Shown here: positions 25,209 to 35,696 of the stretch, piece after piece
Position numbering within the stretch: position 1 is the first letter of the stretch
Layout: the number at the start of each line of letters is the position of its first letter
DNA from: Pectobacterium polaris
GTDB lineage: Bacteria; Pseudomonadota; Gammaproteobacteria; Enterobacterales; Enterobacteriaceae
Reading direction: 5' to 3'
NCBI RefSeq assembly: GCF_002307355.1
Contig: NZ_CP017481.1
Coordinates: forward strand, 1 to 64,000
Length of the DNA: 64,000 bases
The notes under the pieces: model-generated
What the model saw: the letters and a program-made list of their open reading frames with translations, nothing else
Databases searched by the model: none
What the model was told of the DNA's origin: nothing
Position numbers and translations under genes: made by a program

Positions 25209-26462
25209 TTAGGCGCGAATCAAATCGTCACCATAACCAATCCACTTATAGGTGGTCAGCGCTTCCAGTCCCATTGGGCCGCGCGCATGCAGTTTCTGGG
25301 TACTGACCGCCACTTCCGCACCCAGACCGAACTGGCCGCCGTCGGTGAAGCGCGTACTGGCGTTGACATACACCGCAGAGGAATCCACTTCACGCACGAA
25401 GCGTTCCGCATTGCTCAAGGAGCGCGTCAGAATCGCATCAGAGTGCTGTGTACCATGTTCGCGAATATGGGCAACCGCCGCATCCAGATCGTCCACCAGC
25501 GTAACGTTCAGGTCGTTAGAGAGCCATTCATCGTTATAGTTGGCTTCTTCCACCGCGACAACATTTGCCGGACCACCGGTCAGGTAAGCCATCGCCGAAG
25601 GGCTAGCGTGGAGCGTAACGCCTGCCGCCGCCATTTTCTTGCTCAGCGCTGGCAGGAAGCGGTCGGCAATCTGTTGATTGACCAGCAGCGTTTCCAGGCT
25701 GTTGCAGGCGCTAGGGCGCTGCACTTTGGCGCTTTCAATAACCGTCAGCGCCTTGTCGAAATCTATGCTGTCGTCAGCATAGATGTGACAAACGCCGATC
25801 CCCCCGGTGATAACCGGAATCGTCGATTGTTCACGACACAGCTTATGCAGACCTGCACCACCGCGCGGAATCAGCATATCCACGTAGCGATCCAGCTTCA
25901 GCAGTTGATTGACCAGCTCACGATCCGGGCTTTCAATCGCCTGCACCGCAGCGGCTGGCAGGCCGCACTGCGACAGCGCCTGCTGAATCACTTTTACCGT
26001 CGCCGCATTGGTGCGGTACGTCTCTTTTCCACCGCGTAGAATCACCGCGTTACCGGTTTTCAGGCACAGGGACGCCACATCAATGGTGACGTTTGGGCGC
26101 GCTTCATAAATCACACCGACCACGCCGAGGGGCACGCGGCGACGCTCCAGCTTAAGCCCGTTATCCAGCATGCTGCCGTCAATCACCTGCCCTACCGGAT
26201 CGGTCAGGCGACAGACCTGACGCACATCGCTGGCAATCGCACTCAGTCTGTCCTGCGTTAAGAGCAGGCGATCCTGCAACGCCTCACTCATGCCATTTTG
26301 GCGCGCATCGGCTAAATCCAGCGCGTTAGCCGCCAGAATCGTCGCACTCTCGGCTTCCAGCAAATCTGCAATCGTCAGCAGCGCGCGGTCTTTTTGAGCC
26401 GTGCTCAAGACCGCCAGCTGATAAGAGGCCGCTTTTGCCGCTTTACCCATTTGTTCAAGCAT
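25209..26462 (-). CDS. proA: Gamma-glutamyl phosphate reductase
   Basis: 417 residues, the usual size. Second step of proline synthesis: reduces gamma-glutamyl phosphate to glutamate semialdehyde with NADPH in the cytoplasm. Landmarks are [20 protein letters not shown] with the downstream RGGKE, the catalytic cysteine in [17 protein letters not shown], and the C-terminal [15 protein letters not shown]. It follows proB by 10 bp in one operon, as in E. coli. Confidence 0.98.
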   Translation of the reverse strand: MLEQMGKAAKAASYQLAVLSTAQKDRALLTIADLLEAESATILAANALDLADARQNGMSEALQDRLLLTQDRLSAIASDVRQVCRLTDPVGQVIDGSMLDNGLKLERRRVPLGVVGVIYEARPNVTIDVASLCLKTGNAVILRGGKETYRTNAATVKVIQQALSQCGLPAAAVQAIESPDRELVNQLLKLDRYVDMLIPRGGAGLHKLCREQSTIPVITGGIGVCHIYADDSIDFDKALTVIESAKVQRPSACNSLETLLVNQQIADRFLPALSKKMAAAGVTLHASPSAMAYLTGGPANVVAVEEANYNDEWLSNDLNVTLVDDLDAAVAHIREHGTQHSDAILTRSLSNAERFVREVDSSAVYVNASTRFTDGGQFGLGAEVAVSTQKLHARGPMGLEALTTYKWIGYGDDLIRA

Positions 26463-26472
26463 CGCGAACTCC

Positions 26473-27576
26473 TTAATTAATAATCATGTCGTCGCGATGG
26501 ATAGCCACCGGACCGTATTCGTAGCCAAGAATATCGGCAATCTGTTGAGAATGGTGTCCGGCAATCATACGCAGTGCATCGCTGTTATAGCGCGTCACGG
26601 CATGCGCCACATCGCGACCAGCCAGACTACGCACGCGGATCACTTCACCACGAGAGAAGTTCCCTTCTACGGTGCGGATGCCTTTAGGCAACAGCGAACT
26701 GCCCCGTTCGAGGATCGCCGAGAGCGCGCCATCGTCGACGGTGATTTCCCCCGCTGGTGGAGCACCGAAAATCCAGTGTTTGCGGCTTTCCAGTGGCGCA
26801 TCGAGTGCATGAAAACGCGTTCCGACGGAGATGTCGGCAATCACATCGCCGATCACACCGGGTTTGCTGCCTGCGGCAATCACCACGTCGATACCGGCGC
26901 GGCAGGCCACATCGGCAGCCTGCAATTTGGTCGACATACCACCCGTTCCGAGGCCAGACACGCTATCGCCCGCAATGCTGCGCAGCGCATCGTTGATGCC
27001 GGTGACTTCACGGATCAGCTCCGCATCGGGGTTATTGCGCGGATCGGCGGTAAACAGCCCAGCCTGATCGGTCAACAGCAGCAGCTTATCTGCATCGGCC
27101 AGAATCGCCGCCAGCGCAGACAGGTTGTCGTTGTCACCGACCTTGATCTCGGCGGTCGCAACGGCGTCGTTTTCATTAATGACCGGGACGATATTGTTAT
27201 CCAGCAGCGCTCGCATGGTGTCGCGAGCGTTGAGGAAACGCTCACGATCTTCCATATCCGCACGCGTCAGCAGCATCTGCCCGACATGGATACCGTAGAT
27301 GGAAAACAGCTGTTCCCACAGTTGAATCAGGCGACTTTGACCCACGGCGGCCAGCAGTTGTTTGGTCGCAATCGTGGCCGGGAGTTCGGGATAACCCAAA
27401 TGTTCACGCCCGGCAGCAATCGCCCCAGAGGTAACAATAACAATCCGATGCCCTGCCGCATGTTGCTGCGCACACTGGCGCACCAGTTCAACAATGTGGG
27501 CGCGGTTAAGACGGCGCGAACCGCCGGTTAGCACGCTGGTGCCCAGTTTCACAACCAAAGTCTGGCTGCCGCTCAT
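26473..27576 (-). CDS. proB: Glutamate 5-kinase
   Basis: 367 residues from ATG 27576 ([20 protein letters not shown]), which matches the E. coli start; an upstream in-frame codon would add eight unrelated residues. It phosphorylates glutamate, the feedback-inhibited first step of proline synthesis. The N-terminal amino-acid kinase domain has [12 protein letters not shown] and the INENDAVA segment; the C-terminal PUA domain begins near 275 (GSSLLPKGI). Coupled with proA. Unlike E. coli there is no phoE between crl and proB. Confidence 0.98.
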   Translation of the reverse strand: MSGSQTLVVKLGTSVLTGGSRRLNRAHIVELVRQCAQQHAAGHRIVIVTSGAIAAGREHLGYPELPATIATKQLLAAVGQSRLIQLWEQLFSIYGIHVGQMLLTRADMEDRERFLNARDTMRALLDNNIVPVINENDAVATAEIKVGDNDNLSALAAILADADKLLLLTDQAGLFTADPRNNPDAELIREVTGINDALRSIAGDSVSGLGTGGMSTKLQAADVACRAGIDVVIAAGSKPGVIGDVIADISVGTRFHALDAPLESRKHWIFGAPPAGEITVDDGALSAILERGSSLLPKGIRTVEGNFSRGEVIRVRSLAGRDVAHAVTRYNSDALRMIAGHHSQQIADILGYEYGPVAIHRDDMIIN

Positions 27577-27699
27577 AATTTTTCTGCCGTTGAATGTCAA
27601 AAAATAAGAATAAGGAAAACGTTGTAGCAGGACAGACGCGTTATGCCAACAGGCACAACGCGAAAACCTGCGAATAAATCGGGGATCGTCAGGGAAGTA

Positions 27700-28074
27700 T
27701 CACGGTCGAGCGACGAGGGTACAGGCGGGTTCCAGCGCGTTAACTTGCTTTTCCAATCGAACATGGAAAGCCTTTCTGGCATTTTCCACCTGTTCCATCA
27801 CGGCTTTGTCCTTGATTTTTTCCTCACGCCAGTTGCCTTGTTTATCAAACAAACCGTAGTGATACTCATAGGCAAAACCTGTGCCGGTATCTTCCAAATT
27901 CAGCCACCAGCCCCAGAATTCCCGCTGTTCTGGCGCAGGCTTGATGTTGACACAGACCGCCAGGCAATCAAAGAAGAACGCGGTATCCTCGCACTGCGCT
28001 TCACGGATATAAGGCCCCAACGACGTAAAGTTTTTCATGAGTCGGCTTTTGGGGTGTCCACTCGGTAACATCAT
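27700..28074 (-). CDS. crl: Crl, sigma-S assembly factor
   Basis: 124 residues. Crl binds sigma-S (RpoS) and helps it assemble with RNA polymerase, raising expression of stationary-phase, curli and stress genes. The core is nearly that of E. coli: [34 protein letters not shown] and [10 protein letters not shown]. The C-terminus differs slightly and is a little shorter (ending CTLVARP). Same neighbourhood as in E. coli (frsA-crl-proB). Confidence 0.97.
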   Translation of the reverse strand: MMLPSGHPKSRLMKNFTSLGPYIREAQCEDTAFFFDCLAVCVNIKPAPEQREFWGWWLNLEDTGTGFAYEYHYGLFDKQGNWREEKIKDKAVMEQVENARKAFHVRLEKQVNALEPACTLVARP

Positions 28075-28254
28075 CTACGATCTCCTCTGGTTGAACATTC
28101 TTTTTAGCAGAGAATGGCAATTTATCAACCACCTGCATAACAACTTACGTCTCCACTTTGTCCGCGCAGGCTTTCCTGAAAAAGCATTGCCGATCGACAC
28201 GGGGTATTTAATACTCTGGTCTCTTCGTTTTCGTTTATTGAGAAGTGACACCTT

Positions 28255-28590
28255 ATGCCACATTGTATCGCCGAACATTCCTCAGACATTGATATCAATG
28301 CCCTACTTCCTGCGATCTATCGCGGTGCGCTCGAATCCGGTTTGTTTGCCAGTGACGGCAGTGATATCAAAGTCAGATCCCTCGCTTACGATAACTACAC
28401 GACAGGTGGTGAACGAGCCAGCTTTATTCATGTGGCAATCAAGATACTGTCAGGGCGGACGGGAGAGCAGAAAAGCAGTCTCTCCAATCTGGTACTTCAG
28501 AAGATTGAAGCGCTGGGATTGAAGAATCTGTCAGTGACGGTTGAAGTGGTTGATATGGACAGGCTTTGCTACGCCAAAAAGATCCTGTGA
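28255..28590 (+). CDS. 5-carboxymethyl-2-hydroxymuconate isomerase-like tautomerase
   Basis: 111 residues of the HpaF/CHMI branch of the tautomerase superfamily. The N-terminus MPHCIAEHSSDIDI leaves proline 1 as catalytic base after Met removal, a hallmark of this superfamily. The arginine in KVRSLAYDNYTTGG and the segment SFIHVAIKILSGRT also fit. No other hpa genes for homoprotocatechuate breakdown are nearby, so the real substrate is open. Divergent from crl and convergent with frsA. Confidence 0.85.
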   Translation: MPHCIAEHSSDIDINALLPAIYRGALESGLFASDGSDIKVRSLAYDNYTTGGERASFIHVAIKILSGRTGEQKSSLSNLVLQKIEALGLKNLSVTVEVVDMDRLCYAKKIL

Positions 28591-28670
28591 TCGACGGTGT
28601 TCGTCTGGCAGGAACAGCGGCCTGTGTAGCGAAGATTCGCCTGCACAGACCGTGCGTTACGCCCGCTTTT

Positions 28671-29918
28671 CTACACTTTATCCTGCAACCATCCGCTGAT
28701 TTGCTGTAGTGCGCGGTGGAAGTTCTGGTACACCGGCGAGAAATTAACCGGCAGCAGTTTCCCTTGTGCGGATGAATTCACAATCAGGCTGGCCTCTTCT
28801 TTCGGGCAAAGCGGATCGTTATCCCAGTAGCCTGCCAGCATCGGCGTCGGGCAGCGGCGCCCTAACAGCCCCTGCGTTTTCAGCGAATAGCGCCCCAGCT
28901 CGGTTTTCAGCGAGGTATCCGTCGAGAACGGCATACCCAGCCGACTCGCCAGTACATCCATAAACATATCCGGCACCTGCTGCTGACGATTCGGATCGCT
29001 TAACAGGTGATGCACTACGGGGCCAAGACAGGCCACGCCGCGTAAGCGTTGCGATTCCAGATACGCCAGCCGAACAGCAATATTGGCACCAAAGCGGAAA
29101 CCAAACGCCACAACGCGGGTGTGATCGACCCACGGGACATCCGGCAGCGCGCGCAAGACCTGCTGATGCAGGAAACTGGAATCCTGAGTCAGCTTCCAGC
29201 GGGAAGAAAATCCAACGGAGGGAACATCAATCGTCAGCATTGCCATGCCCGCTGGCGCAAAATAGTCCTGAAACAGGCGATGATAATCGCTCTGCAACAT
29301 TTCCAGGCTGCCGCACATAAGCACCGTTGGGAAAGGCGCTTTCGCCTGCGCTGGCATATGCAGAAAACCGGTCAGCGTCCCGCCGCCCGTAATCGGGAAG
29401 GCCAGTTCTTTGAGTTCATAAGGCAGGTACTTAGCGGCTTCTTCATAGGCGCGGTTTGCCAGCGTTTGCGCCTGTTCCGCCAGCTCATCGCCTTTAATAT
29501 GCGGATAGGCAGCAATGCTGTAGAGGTTGGCAGCATTCAACCAGAGTTGCCCAGTTTGTGCATCCTCTTCGCTCTCGAGCGCCCGCTGCTGCCAGTCTGC
29601 GCCCTGCTTCGCCCATTCATAAATCCAGTTACCGCCTCGGTAGCCGATCACCGTATCAAGCAGTTGCTCGTTGCTTCTGTCGGCCTTACTGGCAGCGATG
29701 CGCGACAGCACATCTTCGATTTCCCACGGGTCGACACCACGCCAAATCCACATCAGCCGGTTAATCAACCGATACCAACTGCGGGTCTTCTCCCCTTCCA
29801 GCGTAGAATGCAGCCCCTGCACATCCGGGCTATTCCGCGCACGCCTGACCAACGTCGAGGTTTCTGGATGTTTAAAGGATGGTTTGAATAGCGTTTCAGA
29901 CAGGTTAGCTTGCGCCAC
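28671..29918 (-). CDS. frsA: Esterase FrsA (fermentation-respiration switch protein)
   Basis: 415 residues, near the E. coli length (414). FrsA is an alpha/beta-hydrolase that binds unphosphorylated EIIA-Glc and influences respiration versus fermentation; purified FrsA is an esterase. The sequence shows a helical N-terminal cap ([20 protein letters not shown]) and a hydrolase core from about 180: [38 protein letters not shown] with GFRFG at the nucleophile-elbow position, and a late histidine in [10 protein letters not shown]. Between gpt and crl as in E. coli. Confidence 0.95.
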   Translation of the reverse strand: MAQANLSETLFKPSFKHPETSTLVRRARNSPDVQGLHSTLEGEKTRSWYRLINRLMWIWRGVDPWEIEDVLSRIAASKADRSNEQLLDTVIGYRGGNWIYEWAKQGADWQQRALESEEDAQTGQLWLNAANLYSIAAYPHIKGDELAEQAQTLANRAYEEAAKYLPYELKELAFPITGGGTLTGFLHMPAQAKAPFPTVLMCGSLEMLQSDYHRLFQDYFAPAGMAMLTIDVPSVGFSSRWKLTQDSSFLHQQVLRALPDVPWVDHTRVVAFGFRFGANIAVRLAYLESQRLRGVACLGPVVHHLLSDPNRQQQVPDMFMDVLASRLGMPFSTDTSLKTELGRYSLKTQGLLGRRCPTPMLAGYWDNDPLCPKEEASLIVNSSAQGKLLPVNFSPVYQNFHRALQQISGWLQDKV

Positions 29919-30085
29919 AGCAGCCTCCGTTAATGTAAACCGCTGTTAGCGGACATCAGACGACTTCTTCGTCACCTGTTAAAGTGTAACGAACTCAGGC
30001 CAGAGAAGACAAATATCAACGGCAGAAACACACGATCGGATCAAATCCTGTGGCAGAAATTACGAGGGATAAGAAGCAATAATCA

Positions 30086-30120
30086 TCAAAAACAACAATG
30101 CCCGGCTAAACCGAGCATTG
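30086..30120 (-). terminator. Rho-independent terminator of gpt
   Basis: On the minus strand, stem CAATGCTCGG/CCGGGCATTG with loop TTTAG followed by TTGTTTTTG; it begins about 30 bp past the gpt stop. Confidence 0.85.
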
Positions 30121-30151
30121 GGGGAAATCGATGATGATTATCGCTGGGTGA

Positions 30152-30610
30152 TTAACGGCCAGACAAAGGCGGAACAAACACCACGCCCATATCCCACGGC
30201 TGTTCAATCCAGGTATCCTGTGGAATATCAATCACGTAGTCATCGACCAGCGGTTGACCAGCAGGTTTGGCGAAAATGGTCACAAAGTGCGCTTTCGGGT
30301 ACATATCACGAATCGCCTTCGCCGTACCGCCAGTATCAACCAGATCGTCAACTACGATGAATCCTTCGCCATCTCCCTCGGCACGCTTGATGACTTTCAT
30401 TTCGCGTTGGTTGTCATGGTCATAACTGGAGATGCAAACGGTATCAACGTGACGAATGCCCAGCTCACGCGCTAACAGCGCGCCAGGAACCAGACCACCA
30501 CGACTAACAGCAATGATGCCTTTCCATTGATCGGCAGGCAGTAAACGCTGTGCCAGTTTACGGGCATGAATTTGCAACATATCCCAGGTTACGACGTACT
30601 TTTCGCTCAT
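30152..30610 (-). CDS. gpt: Xanthine-guanine phosphoribosyltransferase
   Basis: 152 residues, identical in length to E. coli Gpt. Purine salvage: joins xanthine or guanine (and hypoxanthine weakly) to PRPP. Motifs are [21 protein letters not shown] and the PRPP loop [20 protein letters not shown]. Single-gene unit divergent from pepD, with a terminator behind it. Confidence 0.98.
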   Translation of the reverse strand: MSEKYVVTWDMLQIHARKLAQRLLPADQWKGIIAVSRGGLVPGALLARELGIRHVDTVCISSYDHDNQREMKVIKRAEGDGEGFIVVDDLVDTGGTAKAIRDMYPKAHFVTIFAKPAGQPLVDDYVIDIPQDTWIEQPWDMGVVFVPPLSGR

Positions 30611-30941
30611 AAAATATATCCCAGCCGAATAAAAAACGGCTTAAGTTGAGTCTGAGGGGGGAAAAAGGTTGCGCGAGATTATAGATAGCCAACAACATAA
30701 AAACCAGTTTTTCTCAACGTGAGAATCGAGTTTTTCCTGACAACCTGCGCCCTGCCGGGCCCATTGGTTCATATTGCAGCAGGAAAAGTAAGACGGGACT
30801 GACGGCAATTCCCCTGCTTTGATGGAAAATGATATTCTGCGTTGACGCGCCATGTTCCGTGGCTAACCGCGATTGATTTTTAACCTGTAGCGCCTGCACG
30901 CCAGAGTGCGAAGATAGGTGGCTAAAAAGGAGACTCAAATA

Positions 30942-32402
30942 GTGTCTGAATTATCTCAACTTTCCCCCCAGCCTCTGTGGGATATTTTCGCTAAGATCTG
31001 TTCTATTCCGCACCCTTCTTATCATGAAGAAGCGCTGGCCGAGCACATTCTGGAATGGGCTAAAGAAAAAGGCATCTATACCGAGCGCGATCAGGTCGGC
31101 AATATTCTGCTGCGCAAAGCGGCAACCGCAGGTATGGAAAATCGCAAACCTGTCGTGTTGCAGGCGCATCTGGACATGGTGCCGCAGAAAAACAACGACA
31201 CCGTACACGATTTCACTACCGATCCGATCCAACCTTATGTTGACGGTGAGTGGCTGAAAGCACGCGGCACCACGCTAGGCGCGGATAACGGCATCGGTAT
31301 GGCTTCTGCGCTGGCGGTGCTGGCCGATCCAAGCGTCGAGCACGGTCCGCTGGAAGTGCTGCTGACCATGACGGAAGAAGCCGGTATGGATGGCGCGTTT
31401 GGCCTGCAACCTAACTGGCTTCAGGGCGAAATCCTGATCAATACCGATTCGGAAGAAGAAGGTGAGATCTACATGGGTTGCGCTGGCGGTATTGATTTTA
31501 TCACCCGCCTGCCGCTGGTGCGCGAACTGCCACCTGCCGGTTACCACACGCTGAAGCTGACGATTAAGGGGCTGAAAGGCGGCCACTCTGGCGGTGACAT
31601 TCATCTGGGGCTGGGCAACGCCAACAAGCTGCTGGCACGTTTCCTGTTCGAGCAGGCGAAAGCGCTGGATATCCGCATTCTCGATCTGAACGGCGGGACG
31701 CTGCGTAACGCGATTCCGCGTGAAGCCTTCGCCACGCTGTCACTGCCTGCCGCTAACGTCGAGCAGTTGAAAGCGCTGAGCCAGGACTATCTGGCCGTGC
31801 TGAAAAATGAGCTGTCCGCCGTTGAGAAAAACGTGACCGTGCTGGTGGAAGCCAGCGACAGCAACGAGCACCCGCTGACGCAGGACAGCCGCGATCGCCT
31901 GCTGGCACTGCTCAATGCCACGCCAAACGGCGTGATCCGCATGAGCGACGAAGTCAAAGGCGTGGTGGAAACGTCGCTGAACCTCGGCGTTGTTACGATG
32001 GAAGACGACCATGCAGAAATTATCTGCCTGATTCGTTCGCTGATCGACAGCGGTAAAGACGCCGTCGTTGGTACGCTGACGGCGCTGGGCCAGTTGGCTG
32101 GCGCGAAAACGTCACCGAAAGGTGGCTACCCAGGCTGGCAGCCGGATGCACATTCACCGGTCATGGCGCTGGTACGCGAAACGTATCAGAAGCTGTTCAA
32201 CAAGACGCCAAACATCATGGTGATTCACGCGGGTCTGGAATGCGGTCTGTTCAAGAAACCGTACCCAGACATGGATATGGTTTCCATCGGGCCGACCATC
32301 ACCGGGCCACACTCGCCGGATGAGCAAGTGCATATCGGCAGCGTCGATCTGTACTGGAAATTGCTGACAGCGCTGCTGAAAGCGATTCCGCCACGCGCGT
32401 AA
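30942..32402 (+). CDS. pepD: Cytosol non-specific dipeptidase (aminoacyl-histidine dipeptidase)
   Basis: 486 residues from GTG 30942 (MSELSQLSPQPLWDI), chosen because AAGGAGA lies just upstream and E. coli PepD begins at the same place. M20-family zinc dipeptidase that breaks unblocked dipeptides, including carnosine-like ones. Zinc and catalytic motifs: LQAHLDMVPQKNN, TTLGADNGIG, LLTMTEEAGMDGAFG, INTDSEEEGEIYMGC and the late GPTITGPHSPDEQVHI. The 330 bp to gpt hold both promoters. Confidence 0.97.
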   Translation: MSELSQLSPQPLWDIFAKICSIPHPSYHEEALAEHILEWAKEKGIYTERDQVGNILLRKAATAGMENRKPVVLQAHLDMVPQKNNDTVHDFTTDPIQPYVDGEWLKARGTTLGADNGIGMASALAVLADPSVEHGPLEVLLTMTEEAGMDGAFGLQPNWLQGEILINTDSEEEGEIYMGCAGGIDFITRLPLVRELPPAGYHTLKLTIKGLKGGHSGGDIHLGLGNANKLLARFLFEQAKALDIRILDLNGGTLRNAIPREAFATLSLPAANVEQLKALSQDYLAVLKNELSAVEKNVTVLVEASDSNEHPLTQDSRDRLLALLNATPNGVIRMSDEVKGVVETSLNLGVVTMEDDHAEIICLIRSLIDSGKDAVVGTLTALGQLAGAKTSPKGGYPGWQPDAHSPVMALVRETYQKLFNKTPNIMVIHAGLECGLFKKPYPDMDMVSIGPTITGPHSPDEQVHIGSVDLYWKLLTALLKAIPPRA

Positions 32403-32422
32403 TCACGTAGTCGTAAAAATCA

Positions 32423-32450
32423 GGGCGGCGTAGAGACGTCGCCCTTTTTT
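32423..32450 (+). terminator. Rho-independent terminator of pepD
   Basis: Stem GGGCGGCGT/ACGTCGCCC with loop AGAG and six T, 20 bp after the pepD stop. It also lies near the end of dinB on the other strand. Confidence 0.9.
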
Positions 32451-32468
32451 ATCCTCAACTCAACAGCC

Positions 32469-33527
32469 TTATCCCCAATCAAACACTAGCTGTCGCTCAA
32501 TTTGCGGGTCGAGCAGCGTCACATGTAGCCCAACCAGCCGGACGCCTCTGGATTTACGCCGCTCCTGCCAGGTTTGTTGCGCGATCTTCAACAGATCTTG
32601 TTTATTCAGCACCGGCCACACATGCTCCTGCGTCGTTTGCTGAAAATCATCAAATTTGAGTTTGACGCCCTGACGCGCAATATGCAGATCGGGTTTCACC
32701 CGTTTCAGGCGGACTTCCAGCTCCTCATAAAGCTCTTCGATCAGGTTTTCACACTGTTCCCAGTCGTGAATATCCTGCGCCAGCGTCTTTTCCACGCCAA
32801 CCGACTTCCTCAACCGATCGGGTGAAATCCGTCGCTCATCAATCCCCTGACATCGCTCCCACAGCACGCGGCCAAATTTGCCGAACTCTTTAAGCAGATC
32901 CGCCAGCGCATACACCCGAACATCCGCGCAGGTGTGCAGGCCACGCTCTTCCAGCCGTTTTGCGGTCACCTTCCCAACGCCAGGGATCTTCTCCAGCGGC
33001 AGCGCCAGCAGGAAATCATCCACCTGCTCCGGTGTAATCACATATTGTCCATTCGGCTTATTTAACTCAGAGGCGATCTTCGCCAGAAATTTGATCGGCG
33101 CAATCCCCGCCGAGGCGGTCAGATTCAGTTCATCCGCGATGGTTCGACGGATGTCTTCGGCGATGCGCGTCGCCGAACCGTTGCACTGCGGGCTATCGGT
33201 GACATCCAGATAGGCTTCATCCAGAGAAAGGGGTTCGATCAGCGACGTGTAGCGGGAGAAGATCTCGCGGATTTGGCGCGAGGTGGATTTATACACCTCC
33301 ATGCGCCCCGGCAACAACGTGAGGTGTGGACACAGGCGTAAGGCGGTTGCCGTTGCCATTGCGCTGCGGACACCGTAGCGTCGGGCAGGATAGTTAGCGG
33401 TGCTGATGACGCCACGGCGATCGGCACTCCCACCAATTGCCAGAGGAATATCGCGCAGGCGCGGGTTATCACGCATCTCAATTGCTGCGTAGAAGCAGTC
33501 CATATCAACATGAATGATTTTGCGCAT
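32469..33527 (-). CDS. dinB: DNA polymerase IV (SOS Y-family polymerase)
   Basis: 352 residues from ATG 33527 ([20 protein letters not shown]); the longer frame upstream has no family support and would cover the LexA box. Error-prone translesion polymerase. Metal ligands are D8 in HVDMDCF and the D-E pair in [12 protein letters not shown] near 103-104; HhH segment [17 protein letters not shown]; the little finger follows; the C-terminus QLVFDWG is the beta-clamp binding motif. No yafNOP-like genes follow, unlike E. coli. Confidence 0.98.
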   Translation of the reverse strand: MRKIIHVDMDCFYAAIEMRDNPRLRDIPLAIGGSADRRGVISTANYPARRYGVRSAMATATALRLCPHLTLLPGRMEVYKSTSRQIREIFSRYTSLIEPLSLDEAYLDVTDSPQCNGSATRIAEDIRRTIADELNLTASAGIAPIKFLAKIASELNKPNGQYVITPEQVDDFLLALPLEKIPGVGKVTAKRLEERGLHTCADVRVYALADLLKEFGKFGRVLWERCQGIDERRISPDRLRKSVGVEKTLAQDIHDWEQCENLIEELYEELEVRLKRVKPDLHIARQGVKLKFDDFQQTTQEHVWPVLNKQDLLKIAQQTWQERRKSRGVRLVGLHVTLLDPQIERQLVFDWG

Positions 33528-33545
33528 ACTGGCCCTCTGACAACA

Positions 33546-33561
33546 CTGTATGAATATACAG
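33546..33561. promoter_or_regulatory. LexA (SOS) box of dinB
   Basis: CTGTATGAATATACAG has perfect CTGT and ACAG arms with an AT-rich 8-bp centre, the LexA consensus, 18 bp upstream of the dinB start codon. It predicts damage-inducible dinB. Confidence 0.93.
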
Positions 33562-33602
33562 ATCAAAGTCAGTATAGACAAGCTGCGCGATGCCTGCCGC
33601 GT

Positions 33603-34403
33603 TTACTGGGCGATCAGCATCACCAGCTTAAATTCGCTCTGCACGGCAGGGTGGAAAGTCTGTTGATGATAGGCAATATCGCCAAGCGAAGGATGGTGGA
33701 AACGTCGCTCGCCGCCTTCACGCGCGGTTACCGCCTGCTGTGACCACCAGAGATTAAACTCACGGCTTTCTTCACACAGCGACATCACGATTTGCCGAAC
33801 GGCGTCAGTCGGGGCGTAATGGCTTGATTCAGCCCGAAATTCCGCCACCACCCGCTTAGCTCGTTCCGGCCAATTGACCACTAGCGATCGGGCCAGCGGA
33901 TTCAAGAACATGAAACGCAGCAGGTTCGGCTCGGGATCGTGTCCTAGCCATCCGGCAAACAGCTGTTCCGACGGTGCATTCCACGCCAGCATATTCCAAC
34001 TGCCATCCAGAAGATACGCAGGACAAGTAATGTGATGCAGGCTAGCGGCAACCTGCGCATCCGGCGACGCTGCCCTACTCTGCTTCTGAGGATCCTTCAC
34101 GCCAGCAAGGCTAAAAAGATAATCGTGCTCTGCGGGTTCTAGTTTTAATGCCTGCGATACGCGGAGCAGCGCCGATGCCGAAGCGGATACATCGCGTCCT
34201 TGCTCAAGCCAGGTATACCAGGTGGTGCTGATGCGGGCGATTTGCGCCAGCTCTTCGCGACGTAGCCCGCTGGTGCGCCGCCGTCCAGAGGCTGGCAAGC
34301 CGACCATTTCCGGCGTAGTCCGCTCACGCAGCGCCCGTAAGAAAGCCCCCAGCGCTTTTGGGCCGCTCAGAGAATTGGCAGGTATAAACGAATGTGCAGA
34401 CAT
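33603..34403 (-). CDS. HTH regulator, XRE/MmyB family
   Basis: 266 residues. N-terminal HTH (about 15-80) with the MmyB-type signature GLPASGRRRTSGLRREELAQ, ISTTWYTWLEQGRD and LRVSQALKLEPAEHDYLFSLAG. The C-terminal part (about 110-260) is the PAS-like ligand-binding domain of this family (CPAYLLDGSWNMLAWN, FNLWWSQQAV). Divergent from the yafE-like methyltransferase across a 250-bp gap with two sets of direct repeats, so it probably controls itself and that gene. Ligand unknown. Confidence 0.88.
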   Translation of the reverse strand: MSAHSFIPANSLSGPKALGAFLRALRERTTPEMVGLPASGRRRTSGLRREELAQIARISTTWYTWLEQGRDVSASASALLRVSQALKLEPAEHDYLFSLAGVKDPQKQSRAASPDAQVAASLHHITCPAYLLDGSWNMLAWNAPSEQLFAGWLGHDPEPNLLRFMFLNPLARSLVVNWPERAKRVVAEFRAESSHYAPTDAVRQIVMSLCEESREFNLWWSQQAVTAREGGERRFHHPSLGDIAYHQQTFHPAVQSEFKLVMLIAQ

Positions 34404-34496
34404 AGCCAGGTGTCCTTTTCATCTTGCTCGTCAAGGCGAGCTCGAGACGACAACAACATGAGTGAAAGAGGTGTTAATCAAACAGGGAGTATTTTA

Positions 34497-34576
34497 TACC
34501 CGTATAAATGCTCATATTGTACCCGTATTTTTCCCTGACTATAGTGTTCTTAGACCAAGGATAGTGTTCTCAGACC
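34497..34576. promoter_or_regulatory. Two sets of direct repeats in the xre-yafE promoter gap
   Basis: TACCCGTAT occurs at 34497-34505 and 34520-34528 (23 bp apart). ATAGTGTTCT-y-AGACC occurs at 34541-34556 and 34561-34576 (20 bp apart, about two helical turns). Such phased repeats suit tandem operator sites for the divergent MmyB-type regulator. Confidence 0.45.
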
Positions 34577-34652
34577 GACGTCTTCTTTAGTGGCTGGCGC
34601 GCCGCCGTTTAACCCATGATGAAACGAAAGCAATTCAGATAAAGCGAGAGCA

Positions 34653-35426
34653 ATGATGGAAGAAAAACAGAACCATAATCATCGCGTCGAACACCAGTTC
34701 GGCTCACAGGCGCAGAATTACCTGACCAGTGCGGTGCATGCGCAGGGCAAAGATTTAACCCAGTTGGCTGCTTTATTAGCGCCCTTTCCGCAGGCGCGCG
34801 TGATCGACCTCGGCTGCGGTGCCGGACATGCCAGCTTTGTCGCTGCACAAGCCGTCGCGGAGGTTATCGCCTACGATTTGTCTTCCCAAATGCTGGACGT
34901 GGTGAGTCAGGCTGCCGCAGAAAAAGGACTGAATAACATCCGCGTTCAGCAAGGCGTAGCCGAGTCTTTACCGTTCGAGGATAGCAGCGCAGATATCATC
35001 ATCAGCCGTTACTCTGCGCATCACTGGCATGATGTCGGACAGGCGTTACGTGAAATGCGGCGCGTCCTGAAACCGGGTGGGCGCGTGATCATGATGGATG
35101 TCGTTTCGCCCGGTCATCCACTGCTGGACAGCTATTTGCAGACGGTAGAGAAGCTGCGCGACACTTCACACGTGCGCAATTACGCGCCGGGCGAATGGCT
35201 GAGCCTGTTTACCGACGCTGGGTTTATCGTGCGTAACGTCACCAGTGACAGGCTAACGCTGGAGTTCAGCAGTTGGATCGCACGTATGCGCACACCAGAA
35301 CATTTCGCTGTCGCGATTCGTGAACTGCAAAAAACATTGCCGGACGAGGTGGCACAGCATTTTGACGTACAGGCAGACGGTTCCTTTGTCACCGACATTA
35401 TGATGATAGAAGCCACCCGCGCCTGA
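34653..35426 (+). CDS. yafE: YafE-like SAM-dependent methyltransferase
   Basis: 257 residues, class I methyltransferase. SAM-binding motif I VIDLGCGAGHASF at about 50-62, motif II near ESLPFEDSSADIIIS, and ALREMRRVLKPGGRVIMMD, as in UbiE/Coq5-type enzymes. GAGAG lies before ATG 34653, and a second ATG follows directly. E. coli yafE is the nearest relative I recognise; its substrate is not known to me. The divergent MmyB-type regulator suggests inducible expression. Confidence 0.85.
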   Translation: MMEEKQNHNHRVEHQFGSQAQNYLTSAVHAQGKDLTQLAALLAPFPQARVIDLGCGAGHASFVAAQAVAEVIAYDLSSQMLDVVSQAAAEKGLNNIRVQQGVAESLPFEDSSADIIISRYSAHHWHDVGQALREMRRVLKPGGRVIMMDVVSPGHPLLDSYLQTVEKLRDTSHVRNYAPGEWLSLFTDAGFIVRNVTSDRLTLEFSSWIARMRTPEHFAVAIRELQKTLPDEVAQHFDVQADGSFVTDIMMIEATRA

Positions 35427-35471
35427 TACGCTTTTCCCGCAATTAACGACCTCAAAACGATCTCAAATTGG

Positions 35472-35500
35472 ACGGCCCGCATTCTTTCGGGTCGTTTTTT
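35472..35500 (+). terminator. Rho-independent terminator of yafE
   Basis: Stem ACGGCCCG/CGGGTCGT with an 8-nt loop and a run of six T, about 45 bp after the yafE stop. Confidence 0.85.
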
Positions 35501-35696
35501 GTAAATGTTATTTTTTAGCGCTTTTCAACGCTTGATTAATATGAAACCAATGATAATGTGATTTCGTTTTCGTCGTTACCTATTCGCCGACGAAATAGAT
35601 ACCGATAACGGTTGTTCCAACGCTTTCTCGCTAAACGAATGGAGAACGCGATGCGGATGCCGCATATAGCAGGCAATTTTATTATCAGGAACCATA

